The notes: a model not told the origin generated them from the letters alone. 64,000 nt of DNA from Oculatella sp. LEGE 06141 (GCF_015207605.1 NZ_JADEWO010000011.1:62001-126000); one strand, 5' to 3'. Positions 26,352-36,467 are shown, counted from the stretch's first letter. Made by a program: numbers and translations.

Positions 26352-26851
26352 GACAATGTCCTCTGGTAGCTTCTACAGAACTTAAATGTTTCCGGCGATA
26401 CACAATTCAGTGGATCGCCGCCTGAACGTTATGAATACGAAGTTGATTTAAGCAGTCGTGAACAGGGCTTGCGCTTAACCCCCGATCGACCGAATCAATC
26501 TAAAACGCTCCCTCAAATGCCTGTACTAGGTTTTTATTTGGGATCGCAGGGATCAAGCGTTAAGTGTATGTTGCAGAAAAGTAACGAAGAGATCAAGGGG
26601 GTGTTCAAGCTGATTCTGTAGGGTTTTACGGAATTATGGGATAATCGGGGATCATAATGTCATGATATCTTGACATTAATAATGTAGAGGGATCAAGCCA
26701 GCGATCGCACGTTGTCAAAATTCGGTGACACAGCGATCCTGAGGTGCCGCCACCGCGATCTCGTCCAGTATCAGGTAAGCTGCTGTAAGATCAACCAACC
26801 GTATGGCGCTCCGCTTACCTGCGGCTCGATGCCAATTTATACAACCCATTT
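26352..26851. other. Divergent promoter region with a 22-bp dyad
   Basis: 500 bases between divergent genes (DUF4912 to the left, DUF2993 to the right). It contains the dyad at 26656-26677, listed separately; nothing else is clear. Confidence 0.5.
26656..26677. promoter_or_regulatory. 22-bp near-perfect dyad, possible operator
   Basis: AATGTCATGAT followed by ATCTTGACATT: the two 11-base halves are inverse complements except at one position. It is AT-rich and lies 174 bases before the DUF2993 start and about 305 bases before the DUF4912 start. It has the size of a dimeric repressor site. It is not followed by a T-run and is far from either stop codon, so a terminator is unlikely. Confidence 0.5.
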
Positions 26852-27685
26852 ATGGAACCAGCTATGGAACCAACCGCCGCTCCATCCACCAGCCATGCCC
26901 ATGATGAAACCGCTGCACAGTCGCCTGAACCAACGCCACCTGAAGAGGCTTCTCGCCGCAGCCGCATCATCAGCACAGTGTTGTCCCCTGCCGTGCGGTT
27001 GTGGCTGCGATCGCAGGTAGAGCAGGTTGAAGCGTTAGAGTTTCGGATTGAGGGGGGCGATCGCCAACTGCTTTCGGGCCACATTCCCCAGGTCATAATT
27101 TCAGCCAGCAAAGCCGTTTATCAAGGGCTGCACCTGAGTCAAGTGCAAATGGTGGGCCGTAATATTCGCGTTAATCTTGGGCAAATGCTGCGGGGTAAGC
27201 CGCTGCGGTTGTTGGCGGTGGTGCCGATTCGGGGTGAGGTGGTGATTCAGCAAGCCGACCTGAACGCATCCCTGCACGCGCCAATGCTGGCAACCGCCCT
27301 GGCCGAGTTTTTGGCCGAGCTGTTGCGATCGCAGTTGTCTCCCGGTTTAAGCGAATCGTCTGAGCCTCAAAAACTGACCTTGCAAAACCCCAGCGTCACG
27401 ATCGGCAATCACCGAATCACCCTGGTAGCTGATTTGTTAACGGCGAGTGGGCGCTTAATCCCCGTAGCCATTCGCACCGGAATGCAGGTGATGAACGGGA
27501 ATTTGCTATGCCTGGAACACCCGCAATGGCTACCGCATCCTCGCGCCAAACGTGGATTGCCCTTAAACGATTTGCACGGATTTCAGGTGGATTTAGGCTC
27601 TGATGTGGACTTAGAAGAACTCAGCCTGGAGGACGAGCGCATCATTTGCCGGGGTGGTATTAATGTCATTCCAGTCACCCCTTAG
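26852..27685 (+). CDS. DUF2993 (LmeA-like) lipid-binding protein
   Basis: 277 residues. After a low-complexity Pro/Ala N-terminus (about 50 residues) comes the DUF2993 domain: ISTVLSPAVRLWLRSQVEQVEALEF, IEGGDRQLLSGHIPQVIISA, AVYQGLHLSQVQM and a beta-rich C-terminal part. Mycobacterial LmeA of this family binds phospholipid and acts on envelope lipoglycan. No signal peptide or membrane helix is seen here, which is usual for the cyanobacterial members. ATG 26864 is an alternative start. Convergent with cdsA, 36 bases apart. Confidence 0.8.
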   Translation: MEPAMEPTAAPSTSHAHDETAAQSPEPTPPEEASRRSRIISTVLSPAVRLWLRSQVEQVEALEFRIEGGDRQLLSGHIPQVIISASKAVYQGLHLSQVQMVGRNIRVNLGQMLRGKPLRLLAVVPIRGEVVIQQADLNASLHAPMLATALAEFLAELLRSQLSPGLSESSEPQKLTLQNPSVTIGNHRITLVADLLTASGRLIPVAIRTGMQVMNGNLLCLEHPQWLPHPRAKRGLPLNDLHGFQVDLGSDVDLEELSLEDERIICRGGINVIPVTP

Positions 27686-27721
27686 CTGCACCTGAGTTGC
27701 CACCGGTCATCGCTTTGAGCC

Positions 27722-28594
27722 TCAGGATGGCAGCAACGGCAACAACAGCGTCACAAAGTAATAGACCAGTGGTGCAGTAAACACGTAGCTGTCAGCGCGA
27801 TCGAGAATGCCGCCATGACCGGGAATCAGTTGCCCAGAATCTTTAACGCCTGCGTCTCGTTTCATCATCGATTCGGTGAGATCGCCCAACAGGCTGGCAA
27901 TTCCAATCATGAGGCCAAGAGCCATTCCGCTCAAGGGTGACCCCGGCCAGTTGAGATACCAGGTACCCGCCATTGCCACAGCAACGCTGCCTAACACGCC
28001 AAACACCGCCCCTTCTACGGTTTTCTTGGGGCTAATATCGGACAGCCGAGTGCGGCCAAAAAATTTGCCAAAAATATAGGCACCGATGTCTGCGGCCCAA
28101 ATACAGCCAAAGGCGAGAAAGGTTGCGGTTAAGCCCATCGGCAAGTTTTGCACGCCAGTCAGCGGAAACGGCCAAAACCCGTCTAAAGGCAAGTTACTGA
28201 CTTCGACACTGCCCAAGGCCCGCAGGCGTACCCAATAGCTTGGCAGGTAGCCCCCGTAAAACAGACCGAGAATAGACGCAGAGATATCGGCGATCGTGGC
28301 AAATTTGGGCTGAAACAGCAGGTAAAAGCAAATAAACGTTCCCGCAACTGGCAACACCGCATCTGCCAGACCGGTTGGAGACAGGGTCGAGATAACGAGC
28401 AAAATTTGGCTTACCACCAGCGTCGTTTTACCTGCCGGAGCCATACCTTTGGCACGGGCAAGCTGAAAATACTCTTGCTGCCCCAGATAAATAATGATGC
28501 CAAACCCGATGGTGAAGTACCATCCTCCCAGGGTAATCATCCCCAGTGCGAGGGCGATCGCAACGATAGAGCTGAGGATACGAGGCAGCGGCAT
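27722..28594 (-). CDS. cdsA: Phosphatidate cytidylyltransferase (CDP-diglyceride synthase)
   Basis: 290 residues from ATG 28594; the longer frame to 28660 adds an unlikely polar lead. It has about eight membrane helices. The C-terminal signature is complete: SMMKRDAGVKDSG, then PGHGGILDRADS, which holds the metal-binding Asp residues. It converts phosphatidic acid and CTP to CDP-diacylglycerol, the precursor of phosphatidylglycerol, the only major phospholipid of thylakoids. It lies in the same direction as cbiT and the decarboxylase gene, a grouping often seen in cyanobacteria. Confidence 0.95.
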   Translation of the reverse strand: MPLPRILSSIVAIALALGMITLGGWYFTIGFGIIIYLGQQEYFQLARAKGMAPAGKTTLVVSQILLVISTLSPTGLADAVLPVAGTFICFYLLFQPKFATIADISASILGLFYGGYLPSYWVRLRALGSVEVSNLPLDGFWPFPLTGVQNLPMGLTATFLAFGCIWAADIGAYIFGKFFGRTRLSDISPKKTVEGAVFGVLGSVAVAMAGTWYLNWPGSPLSGMALGLMIGIASLLGDLTESMMKRDAGVKDSGQLIPGHGGILDRADSYVFTAPLVYYFVTLLLPLLPS

Positions 28595-28805
28595 AGGAAA
28601 AGAAAATAGTAAAAACTTAGCCTGAATTAGCCTCAATATTGGGCTTTCACGAAATGGCAATCAACCGTTTAAGTTCAGGTTAAAACTACTTTGGCATACT
28701 CTAGCGAATCTATCTCAATTCCGTTGTAATGTTTGGCAAAAGAAGGCGGCTGAGTGGCTTTAAACCGAGCATAACGTTATTCGAATTCAGGTGAATCGGT
28801 CAGCC

Positions 28806-29408
28806 TTATTCCATTTTTTCCCCACTCAACACAAATATGGGATCAACAGCCGCAAAAAGTTGATGATTTCCTCGGGTTTCTAAGCGATTCACAGCAGACT
28901 GTACCACTTCAATATTACGCGCCTGGACATCAGCCAGCCCTTCTGAAATAGCGTATAGGCTCTCAAAATTAGCGGCTGTTGCCACAATCCGACCCTTGGG
29001 CTGTAGCCGTTGCCAGACCGCTTGCAGAATAGCCTTAAGCGATCGCCCCCCTTCAAGACACACACAATCAGGTGCTTGAATGAGTTGATCAAGACAATCG
29101 GGAGCGCTGCCTTCAATGATGTCAACATTTTGAACGGCAAAGCGATCGCAGTTGCGCCGGATGAGTTTCGCCACATCTTCATCCCGTTCGATCGCCACAA
29201 TCTGCCCGTGGGGACACAACAGCCCCACTTCAACCGGAATAGTGCCTGTACCGGCACCAATATCCCATAGTACCGAGTTGGGGGTCAGCCGCAGATGCGA
29301 AATGATCAATAGCCGCACTTCACGTTTGCTCAATGGAATACCGGGCAGTCGCTCAAACAGGTCATCGGGGATGCCAGGAGTGACATAGGGCCAAAGGGAA
29401 GAAGGCAT
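28806..29408 (-). CDS. cbiT: Cobalt-precorrin-6B C15-methyltransferase subunit
   Basis: 200 residues. Starts with VTPGIPDDLFERLPGIPLSKREVR, the characteristic CbiT lead, then the methyltransferase motif I LWDIGAGTGTIPVE and the acidic loop VAIERDED. It methylates C-15 and decarboxylates the acetate side chain at C-12 of cobalt-precorrin-6B in cobalamin synthesis. It corresponds to the C-terminal half of the fused CobL enzyme; the CbiE half is not in the window. It lies 73 bases after the decarboxylase gene. Confidence 0.9.
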   Translation of the reverse strand: MPSSLWPYVTPGIPDDLFERLPGIPLSKREVRLLIISHLRLTPNSVLWDIGAGTGTIPVEVGLLCPHGQIVAIERDEDVAKLIRRNCDRFAVQNVDIIEGSAPDCLDQLIQAPDCVCLEGGRSLKAILQAVWQRLQPKGRIVATAANFESLYAISEGLADVQARNIEVVQSAVNRLETRGNHQLFAAVDPIFVLSGEKME

Positions 29409-29481
29409 AACGAATGGGGAACGAGAGGACAGTTAATCGACGGCTAATAGCGGGCTTGCAATTCCTACCCTATCGAACAGT

Positions 29482-30951
29482 TTATGCGCTCTCTATCACG
29501 CGCAGCGTTTGCAGCTCAGGATCGCTACAGCCCGTGATCATGCCTCCCGCTGCCAGAACCTGCTGCAAATACGCGATCGCCTCTGCATTAATAGTTTCGC
29601 CAGGAATCAGGACGGGGATACCGGGCGGGTAGGGACAAACGGTTTCAGTACTGACGCGATCGATCGCGTCTGCAATAGGAACGGTAACGCTGGGAGCAAA
29701 GAAGGCAGTACGGGGCGATAGGGCAGAACGGTTTAGGGTGGGAGGCAATGGATAAGGAATCGAGAGGGGCGAGTGACGGAAGTGAAGGTGCAGGGTTTGG
29801 CAGGCATGAATGAGGCGATCGATATCGGTAGCGGTGTTGCCGATGCTGATGATGAAGGTCAAATGGTGCAGAGACGGAAGTTCGGCAGTGACACCCAGAT
29901 GCTGGTGCAACAGCTCATCGGCTTCGAAGCCCGTTAGCCCCAACCCGGTAACATTGACCGTCAGGCGCGTGCGATCGAGTGCAACAAAACCGGGGGTTCG
30001 CCCTGCTGCGGTGGGCTGAAACACCGTTAAACCGGGAATGCGGCTCAGGTGGTTTCTGGCGCGATCGGCCAGCTCCAATGTTCTGCTGAGTAAAGAGTAA
30101 CCCTGAACCGCCATCTGCTGTCGAGCCGCATCTAACGATGCCAGCAGCAAATAACTGGGACTGCTAGACTGCACTAACTGCAAGGCTTGAGCCAGCCGTT
30201 CCACCGAAACCCGCGATCCCTGCACATGCAGCATGGCGGCCTGGGTCATGGCGGCCAGCACTTTGTGGATAGATTGCACGCTTAAATCGGCTCCAGCAGC
30301 CAACGCAGAAACAGGCAGATCCGGGTGGAAGGCAAAATGAGGGCCGTGCGCTTCGTCCACTAACAGTGGAATGCCGTGCTGATGAACCAGATGGGCGATC
30401 GCCGCCACATCTCCACACACTCCGTAATAGGTAGGGGACACCATCAGTACGGCTCTGGCATCAGGGTGTTGCTTGAGCGCAGCAGAAACAGTGTCAGGCG
30501 TGAGGCTGTGGGCAATGCCCCAGGTAGCATCGTACTCCGGTTCGACAAAGATGGGGACGGCACCCGAGAGGATCAGGGCAGCGATCGCAGACTGGTGAGC
30601 ATTACGGGGCAAAATCAGCTTATCGCCAGGACAACAGGTTGCCAGCACCGCCGCTTCAATACCGCAGGTAGACCCATTCACTAAAAACCAGGTTTGCTCT
30701 GCGCCAAAGGCATCTGCGGCCAACGACTGTGCCTGTTGAATCACTCCTTGGGGTGTAAACAGGGTGTCTAACTCTGGCAGTTCTGGCAAGTCGGCCTGGA
30801 AAACCGTATCGCCCATCAGGTCACGCAAGGGTTGCGGCGTACCCTGTCCTTGCTTGTGTCCTGGAGTATGAAAAGCGGCATTGCGTCGGTTGGCGCAGGC
30901 TTGCAGGATAAAGACTAGCGGCGTTTCGAGTTGCGATCGAGAAGCAGACAT
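29482..30951 (-). CDS. Orn/Lys/Arg decarboxylase-family PLP enzyme
   Basis: 489 residues from ATG 30951 (a TTG 18 bases upstream is in frame). It is a fold-type I PLP enzyme: FHTPGHKQGQG at the N-terminus is the family signature for the PLP phosphate region, DEAHGPHF holds the Asp that binds the pyridine nitrogen, and the PLP lysine lies in SVQSIHKVLAAMTQ. It is shorter than the enterobacterial enzymes because the N-terminal receiver-like wing domain is absent. The probable role is amino acid decarboxylation to a polyamine; lysine, ornithine and arginine cannot be distinguished by eye. Confidence 0.88.
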   Translation of the reverse strand: MSASRSQLETPLVFILQACANRRNAAFHTPGHKQGQGTPQPLRDLMGDTVFQADLPELPELDTLFTPQGVIQQAQSLAADAFGAEQTWFLVNGSTCGIEAAVLATCCPGDKLILPRNAHQSAIAALILSGAVPIFVEPEYDATWGIAHSLTPDTVSAALKQHPDARAVLMVSPTYYGVCGDVAAIAHLVHQHGIPLLVDEAHGPHFAFHPDLPVSALAAGADLSVQSIHKVLAAMTQAAMLHVQGSRVSVERLAQALQLVQSSSPSYLLLASLDAARQQMAVQGYSLLSRTLELADRARNHLSRIPGLTVFQPTAAGRTPGFVALDRTRLTVNVTGLGLTGFEADELLHQHLGVTAELPSLHHLTFIISIGNTATDIDRLIHACQTLHLHFRHSPLSIPYPLPPTLNRSALSPRTAFFAPSVTVPIADAIDRVSTETVCPYPPGIPVLIPGETINAEAIAYLQQVLAAGGMITGCSDPELQTLRVIESA

Positions 30952-30977
30952 GGTTGATGGTGTGACCAATCAGCAAC

Positions 30978-31003
30978 AAAAAATGGGGGTTGCTACACCC
31001 CCA
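30978..31003 (-). terminator. Intrinsic terminator of ftsH
   Basis: Arms TGGGGGT (30984-30990) and ACCCCCA (30997-31003) with a 6-base loop. The A-run at 30978-30983 gives a U-run on the minus strand, 31 bases after the ftsH stop codon. Confidence 0.9.
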
Positions 31004-31033
31004 CTTTCCTGAATATTAGGCGCAATCTAGAGG

Positions 31034-32920
31034 TTAGATCTGAGGCACATACTGTTCTTTCTCAGGAACCTCAGTGTATTCAGCCACGATTTGGCGGAAC
31101 TCTTCGCCATCAATGGTTTCCTTCTCAATCAGCAGGTCAACCAGGCGATCGATTACGGTGCGGTTTTCGCGCATAATGCGGCAAGCGTCGTCATAGCAAT
31201 GCTCAACAATGGTGCGAACCTGAGCATCAATCCGAGAAGCGATTTCCTCAGAGTATTCCGAACGGGTCATCCAATCGCGCCCCAGGAACACCTCACCTTG
31301 CTGGCTCTCTAGCGAGAGCGGTCCTAAATCGGACATGCCAAAGCGCGTTACCATCTGCCGCGCCATGTTGGTTACTTGCTGTAAGTCGTTTCCGGCTCCA
31401 GTCGTCACTTCGGCATCGCCAAAGATAACTTGCTCAGCGGCACGACCTCCCAAAGCACCCGTAATCCGGGCTAAAATTTGGGCGCGAGAAATCAAACCCT
31501 GGTCTTCGGCAGGGGTAAACCAGGTTAAACCTTGAGCTTGGCCTCTGGGAATTAGCGTCACTTTCTGAACTGGATCGTGATTCTTCACCAGGGTACCAAT
31601 AATCGCATGTCCCAGTTCGTGGTAAGCAATCAGGCGCTTGCTCTTGCTGTCCACCAGGGGGGTTCCTTCCATTCCGGCCACCACCCGATCGACCGCATCG
31701 TCAATTTCCAGCATGGTAATGCCTTCTTTGCGGCGACGAGCGGTGAGAATCGCGGCTTCGTTGAGTAGGTTAGCCAAATCCGCTCCGGTAAAGCCCGGTG
31801 TGCGGCGGGCGATCGCATCCAACGAAACCTCTGGAGCCAGCTTCTTGTTCCGAGCATGAACCTGGAGAACTTCCAACCGACCTTTAATATCGGGTGGATC
31901 GACCTGCACCTGACGGTCAAAGCGACCGGGACGCAGCAGGGCAGAATCCAACACATCAGGACGGTTCGTTGCCGCAATGATGATGATGCCTGTGTTGCCC
32001 TCAAACCCGTCCATCTCGGTCAGAAGCTGGTTAAGCGTCTGCTCACGCTCATCATTTCCGCCGCCAATCCCCGCACCCCGTTGCCGTCCTACCGCGTCAA
32101 TCTCATCAATGAAGATGATGCAGGGGGCATTCTCTTTCGCCTTCTTGAACAGGTCGCGCACACGGGAAGCACCGACCCCAACAAACATTTCCACAAATTC
32201 TGAACCGGAGATGCTGAAGAAGGGGACACCTGCTTCTCCGGCGATCGCCTTGGCCAGAAGGGTTTTCCCGGTTCCGGGCGGGCCAATTAGCAGCACCCCT
32301 TTGGGAATTTTGGCACCCACCGCAGTGAAGCGCTCTGGCTTTTTAAGGAAGGTAACGACTTCCTGCAATTCTTCTTTGGCTTCTTCAATGCCAGCCACAT
32401 CATCGAACATGACGCCCGTTTTGGCTTCCATCGAGAAGCGAGCTTTGGACTTGCCAAAGTTCATCGCCTGACCTGGCCCACCCGGAACATTGCTCGAGCG
32501 GCGGAACAAGAAGAACAATCCACCAATCAACAATACAGGGAAGATTAAGTTACCAAGCAACCCCCAAATTGCACCATCGTTACGGGGTGGATGCACATCG
32601 AAGTTAACGTTGTCGCCCCTTAGCCTGGAGATTAGCTCAGGTGCATTGCCGGGTAGGTCAACCCGTAGCCGTTGAACACGATTGTCTAGCTCTGGGTCAA
32701 CTGCCTCTACGATCGCGGTTCTGCCACCATCAAACAGGTCAACACTCTGGACTCGTCCTTTGTCGAGATAGTCCAAAAAGCGACCATAGGTCATGCGCGT
32801 GCTGGCAGTATTGTTACCCATGTTCATCGGAGAGGTGGAAAATGCACCTTGCCAGAAGAAAAACCCGATGACAAGGGCTGGCAATGTCCAGAGAAGGATA
32901 ACTCTCCAGGAAAGTTTCAT
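31034..32920 (-). CDS. ftsH: ATP-dependent zinc metalloprotease, FtsH2-like
   Basis: 628 residues. Two membrane helices (about 7-25 and 120-138) flank a lumenal domain. The AAA+ module has Walker A GPPGTGKT (213-220), Walker B IIFIDEID, and second-region-of-homology ATNRPDVLD. The zinc site is HELGH (434-438). The N-terminus [19 protein letters not shown] and the [20 protein letters not shown] block match, from memory, Synechocystis FtsH2 (Slr0228), which pairs with FtsH3 to remove damaged D1 protein in photosystem II repair. Single gene with its own terminator. Confidence 0.96.
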   Translation of the reverse strand: MKLSWRVILLWTLPALVIGFFFWQGAFSTSPMNMGNNTASTRMTYGRFLDYLDKGRVQSVDLFDGGRTAIVEAVDPELDNRVQRLRVDLPGNAPELISRLRGDNVNFDVHPPRNDGAIWGLLGNLIFPVLLIGGLFFLFRRSSNVPGGPGQAMNFGKSKARFSMEAKTGVMFDDVAGIEEAKEELQEVVTFLKKPERFTAVGAKIPKGVLLIGPPGTGKTLLAKAIAGEAGVPFFSISGSEFVEMFVGVGASRVRDLFKKAKENAPCIIFIDEIDAVGRQRGAGIGGGNDEREQTLNQLLTEMDGFEGNTGIIIIAATNRPDVLDSALLRPGRFDRQVQVDPPDIKGRLEVLQVHARNKKLAPEVSLDAIARRTPGFTGADLANLLNEAAILTARRRKEGITMLEIDDAVDRVVAGMEGTPLVDSKSKRLIAYHELGHAIIGTLVKNHDPVQKVTLIPRGQAQGLTWFTPAEDQGLISRAQILARITGALGGRAAEQVIFGDAEVTTGAGNDLQQVTNMARQMVTRFGMSDLGPLSLESQQGEVFLGRDWMTRSEYSEEIASRIDAQVRTIVEHCYDDACRIMRENRTVIDRLVDLLIEKETIDGEEFRQIVAEYTEVPEKEQYVPQI

Positions 32921-33368
32921 AGCTAGCCTCTAAATACAGATACGGTTGTCAAATCCACTAGGGCAAAGAAAGTTGTTGCCTAAATCAGATTTCTGAACGT
33001 CGCGAAATTAAACTCTATATAGCCTCAGTGTAAGGCTTACAAAAGTGAATCAGGAGCTAGCGCGGTGGCTAACTCACCTGTTCGATACGCTCACTGGCTC
33101 AATAATGAGAGTGAATCTTAATCAAATTTAACTTAATTGTGGAAAAACGGGCAACTAGTCATTAGCAAGACTTGAGTGAACCCGTTGATTTTTCGTGGAT
33201 TGCTGGTTGTTTCCCAGGCTCAAGACAGTGAAACAAATGAGGTGCCTGGTTAACCAGAATCCTTAAAATGGCTCAAAGGTGGGCGATCGCATCCCTTTGA
33301 ACCACACCCGCCTGCATTCCGATCCCCAGATTTTTGAAAAACCGGGAATCGGAATCGTTGCGGGTTGC
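32921..33368. other. Intergenic stretch, no gene seen
   Basis: About 450 bases upstream of ftsH and downstream of the secreted-protein gene. It should contain the ftsH promoter. A frame at 33263-33490 overlaps the next gene out of frame and is rejected. Confidence 0.5.
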
Positions 33369-33875
33369 TTATTCCGCTTCAGTGATGCGGACGATGTAAG
33401 GATGGTATTTGTCTTCCTGGTAGGAACCGACCCAAATCTCATAGGTACCTGACAACCACTGTCCTGCAATCCCTGGATTTTTGCCGTCATAATCGTCGTT
33501 GCACCAACTGCCGCCTGGCCCCCGCACCACCAGCGTGGTGTCTTCGGGGCTTTGCACCGCCAGACTGAGGTAATCGAAGAACTCGGTTAACACCATCGTG
33601 TGGTCAGGTTCGGCATCAACAAACCCAGAACAAGGGCCTGTAGCGGTTTCGGCACGACCTGAAATTTCGCTGGCGGGTCGAGAGCCACCACTAATGCCTC
33701 GGATGGTGGTGGGGTCGGGGGAAAAATTTGGACTAAGCGTGACGTTTTCAAAAATTGAGAGTAATGGAGCCGGTGATTGCTGCGCCTGAACGGGAGCCTG
33801 ATTCAACCAGGCGATCGCCAAAAACACGGCAGCGACGGGCAATTTGAGGTTTAAGTTTGACCCTTTGATAGGCAT
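33369..33875 (-). CDS. Secreted cyanobacterial protein, SGG..WCNDD..WVGSY type
   Basis: 168 residues from ATG 33875. A signal peptide (residues 10-32, LKLPVAAVFLAIAW, cut near PVQAQQ) exports it. The mature part starts with VTLSPNFSPDP and GISGGSRPASEI, then CSGFVDAEPDHTMVL, TTLVVRGPGGSWCNDDYDG, and ends GTYEIWVGSYQEDKYHPYIVRITE. These motifs recur in secreted cyanobacterial proteins of one family, as I remember it, resembling a small beta-sandwich like a PPC domain. Two cysteines could form a disulfide. Function unknown. Confidence 0.72.
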   Translation of the reverse strand: MPIKGSNLNLKLPVAAVFLAIAWLNQAPVQAQQSPAPLLSIFENVTLSPNFSPDPTTIRGISGGSRPASEISGRAETATGPCSGFVDAEPDHTMVLTEFFDYLSLAVQSPEDTTLVVRGPGGSWCNDDYDGKNPGIAGQWLSGTYEIWVGSYQEDKYHPYIVRITEAE

Positions 33876-34152
33876 GGTGTGGTTAAGTGACGGATCGATT
33901 AGGGAATAAGAAGTCTGGCAAAAATCTGGCAAAGATGGTATTTCAACACAAAACTACCGTTCAGTAAAACTGACTGTACAACGGTTGGCAACTTGTGTTA
34001 ACAGGTTTTAGCGTTTCAAAAACGGCGATCGACCGCTACCCTGCCAGGTTAGGGTATGTAACAAAAATGACCTGAACCAGCAACGACGGCAGGGCGATCG
34101 CTAGAGTTCCCCCGTATCAACAACGTTGAAGCCCAATCGGTCGTTTGAACAT

Positions 34153-34219
34153 CTGCCTAACCGTCTGCCTAACCGTCTGCCTGACTATTTGCCTAATATT
34201 TGCCTAACCCTCGGCCTAA
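34153..34219. repeat. 12-bp tandem repeat array, about 5.5 degenerate units
   Basis: Successive units: CTGCCTAACCGT, CTGCCTAACCGT, CTGCCTGACTAT, TTGCCTAATAT, TTGCCTAACCCT and CGGCCTAA. All share TGCCTAA or GGCCTAA. The array ends exactly at the TAA that flanks the left end of the mobile element at 34220. Confidence 0.8.
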
Positions 34220-34396
34220 GAGGATGTTTGAAACGTGCTGAACGTCACTCGAACCGCCCCCTAAATCCCCCAACATGGGGGACTTTCGAGCCGATTCTCG
34301 TTCAAAGTCCCCATTCGGCTGAGCGCTCACGTCGAAGCCAGAATTGGGGGATTTAGGGGGCGAATGCAGGACATTTGCTACTTTTCAAACATCCTC
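34220..34396. mobile_element. GAGGATG-family MITE, 177 bp, TAA target duplication
   Basis: The left end GAGGATGTTTGAAA (34220) is matched by the right end TTTCAAACATCCTC (to 34396). TAA is duplicated on both sides (34217-34219 and 34397-34399). The interior has the pair CCCCCTAAATCCCCC and GGGGGATTTAGGGGG, so the element can fold into one long hairpin. No coding capacity. A non-autonomous element; its transposase is not in the window. Confidence 0.88.
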
Positions 34397-34428
34397 TAAC
34401 GATGCCCGTCGGCAGCAAACTAACGGCG

Positions 34429-35874
34429 CTATTTTGCGATCGCCAATGCCTGTTGCAAACGACGTTGATCGATCTGGTGCTGGTTGAGCAACAGCCAGGA
34501 TTGAATTAAATCGGGCCCCTGCATGTCACCCGTCAGGGCTGCACGCAGCGATCGCATCACTAACCCCTTTTTAACGCTGGCAGTGCTGACTGCGGTTTTA
34601 ATCATGGTCTGCGCCTCATCTGCCGTCAGCGTTTGAGTCGACGCGAGTGAGTCTAAAATGCTTTGCAGCGCTGCCGCCGTTCCGTCTTGTTGCAGTTGAG
34701 CCGTTGCCGTATCGCTAAATCCGACATCGACGATAAACAGATAACGGCTCATCTCCACCGCATCCTCCAAACGCACCAGGCTAGCGCCAATTAAAGCTGC
34801 AAGCTGCTCTAGCCAGGGGCGATCGCCCGGATCAAACTCGTAGCCTGCGTTTTGCCAATAGGGAATCAGCAGGTCGGTGAGGCGATCGGCTGGGATATCG
34901 TGCAAGTATTGGCTGTTGAGCCAGTTCAACTTATCCCAGTCGAATTTTGCTCCAGCCTTGGTGACGCGATCGAAGCTAAACTGCTCTGCCGCTTCGGCCA
35001 GGGTAAACCGCTCTTGAGTGGAATCCGGTGGCGACCAGCCGAGTAGCGTCATGTAGTTGCCCAACGCATCGGCCACGTAACCCATTTTGCGAAAGTCGGA
35101 GATGGAGGTAACCCCATCACGCTTCGACAGTTTCTTGCCAGCAGGACTCAAAATCAACGGGGTATGGGCAAATTCTGGTACGGCTGCGCCTAGCGCTTCG
35201 TACAGCAAAATTTGTTTAGCCGTATTTGCAACATGGTCTTCACCCCGAATCACATGGGTGATGTTCATATCAACGTCGTCTACCACCACCACAAAGTTGT
35301 AGAGGGGCTGACCAATCTCATCAGCCGGGGCGCGACGGGCAATCACCATATCACCACCCAGATCGCTGCCACGCCAGCTCACGGTGCCCCGCACCATATC
35401 CTTCCAGGCAATTTCTCGACCGTCCTCAATTTTGAAGCGAATCACAGGCAGCCGCCCTTCTGCTTGAAAGGCCGCTTCCTGGTCGGGCGTTAGGTGGCGG
35501 TGGCGGTTATCGTAGCGGGGTGCCTGCCCTCTGGCTTCTTGCGCGGCTCGCATTTCGTCCAGTTCGGCTTCGGAGGTATAACAACGGTAAGCCAGACCGT
35601 TGTCAAGCAGGGTTCGGATGGCCTGCTGGTACAGATCCATTCGCTTGGTTTGAAAGAATGGCCCCTCGTCCCAATTCAACCCCAGCCAGGTCAGGCCATC
35701 CAGAATGTTTTGGGTAAATTCGGGGCGCGATCGCTCCAGATCGGTATCCTCAATTCGTAAAATGAACTGACCGCCATGATGACGCGCAAACAGCCAGTTA
35801 AACACAGCCGTTCGAGCCGTGCCGATGTGCAGATTTCCGGTAGGGCTAGGAGCAATTCGAACGCGAACAGACAT
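34429..35874 (-). CDS. gltX: Glutamyl-tRNA synthetase
   Basis: 481 residues from ATG 35874; the longer frame adds a hydrophobic lead not found in the family. The class I HIGH motif is HIGT (16-19) in [14 protein letters not shown], and the KMSKS loop is KLSKRDG. It charges tRNA-Glu, and as in other cyanobacteria probably tRNA-Gln as well, supplying Glu-tRNA for both translation and 5-aminolevulinate (chlorophyll, haem, bilin) synthesis. Full-length. tRNA-Asp lies 148 bases upstream on the same strand. Confidence 0.97.
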   Translation of the reverse strand: MSVRVRIAPSPTGNLHIGTARTAVFNWLFARHHGGQFILRIEDTDLERSRPEFTQNILDGLTWLGLNWDEGPFFQTKRMDLYQQAIRTLLDNGLAYRCYTSEAELDEMRAAQEARGQAPRYDNRHRHLTPDQEAAFQAEGRLPVIRFKIEDGREIAWKDMVRGTVSWRGSDLGGDMVIARRAPADEIGQPLYNFVVVVDDVDMNITHVIRGEDHVANTAKQILLYEALGAAVPEFAHTPLILSPAGKKLSKRDGVTSISDFRKMGYVADALGNYMTLLGWSPPDSTQERFTLAEAAEQFSFDRVTKAGAKFDWDKLNWLNSQYLHDIPADRLTDLLIPYWQNAGYEFDPGDRPWLEQLAALIGASLVRLEDAVEMSRYLFIVDVGFSDTATAQLQQDGTAAALQSILDSLASTQTLTADEAQTMIKTAVSTASVKKGLVMRSLRAALTGDMQGPDLIQSWLLLNQHQIDQRRLQQALAIAK

Positions 35875-36021
35875 AACTGAAATTAGTGATGAGAAGAGGA
35901 ATAGAGGGAAGCAACAACGCACCTCCAACATCGTCATCTTATCGTAACGGTAACGATACCAACCGAGATGCGCGGCATCTATACCGATGCTGCTATTTCT
36001 GGGGTTGTGGTGTTTTTAGAA

Positions 36022-36095
36022 CGGGACTGACGGGGTTCGAACCCGCAACTTCCGCCGTGACAGGGCGGTGCTCTAACCAATTGAACTACAGTCCC
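36022..36095 (-). tRNA. tRNA-Asp(GUC), copy 1
   Basis: 74 bases on the minus strand. Acceptor stem GGGACTG with CAGTCCC and discriminator G; anticodon loop CTGTCAC (anticodon GTC); T-arm GGGTTCGAACCC. No CCA encoded. Confidence 0.95.
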
Positions 36096-36163
36096 CCAAA
36101 CCGTACCAGCACAGCGACGGTTGAAGTAGCTCGAAGCATTTTACCAGATCATCGCCACCCTTA

Positions 36164-36467
36164 GAGGATGTTTTAGAAGTATCAAATGTGCTGCATTCGC
36201 CTTCTTTTCTGGCTTGCCGCAGGTGCTAAGCCTGCCATTCTGGGGGAGAAACAGATGACTCGGAAGTCCCCAATTTTGGGAATTAGGAGGCGAATGCAGC
36301 ATGTTTGCCACGGTTCAAGCCGTCTTCTGGAGCGCTGCACGGAACTATCCTGGCGTGAACGGTTCTCTGCTGACTTTTAATTAGCCCTGCCAGAATTGGG
36401 GGATTAGCACTTGCAGCAAGCCAGAGAAGGGGGCGGTTCGAGTGGCAATCAGCTTTAAAGCATCCTC
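36164..36467. mobile_element. GAGGATG-family MITE, long 304-bp copy, TTA target duplication
   Basis: The left end GAGGATGTTTTAGAAG (36164) and the right end CTTTAAAGCATCCTC (to 36467) are flanked by TTA on both sides (36161-36163 and 36468-36470). The interior carries both the CCGCAGGTGCTAAG block and the GGGGGCGGTTCGAGT block. It has about 130 bases more than the 177-bp copies, as if two elements had fused or one had taken up extra DNA. Short frames inside it are not genes. Confidence 0.85.
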
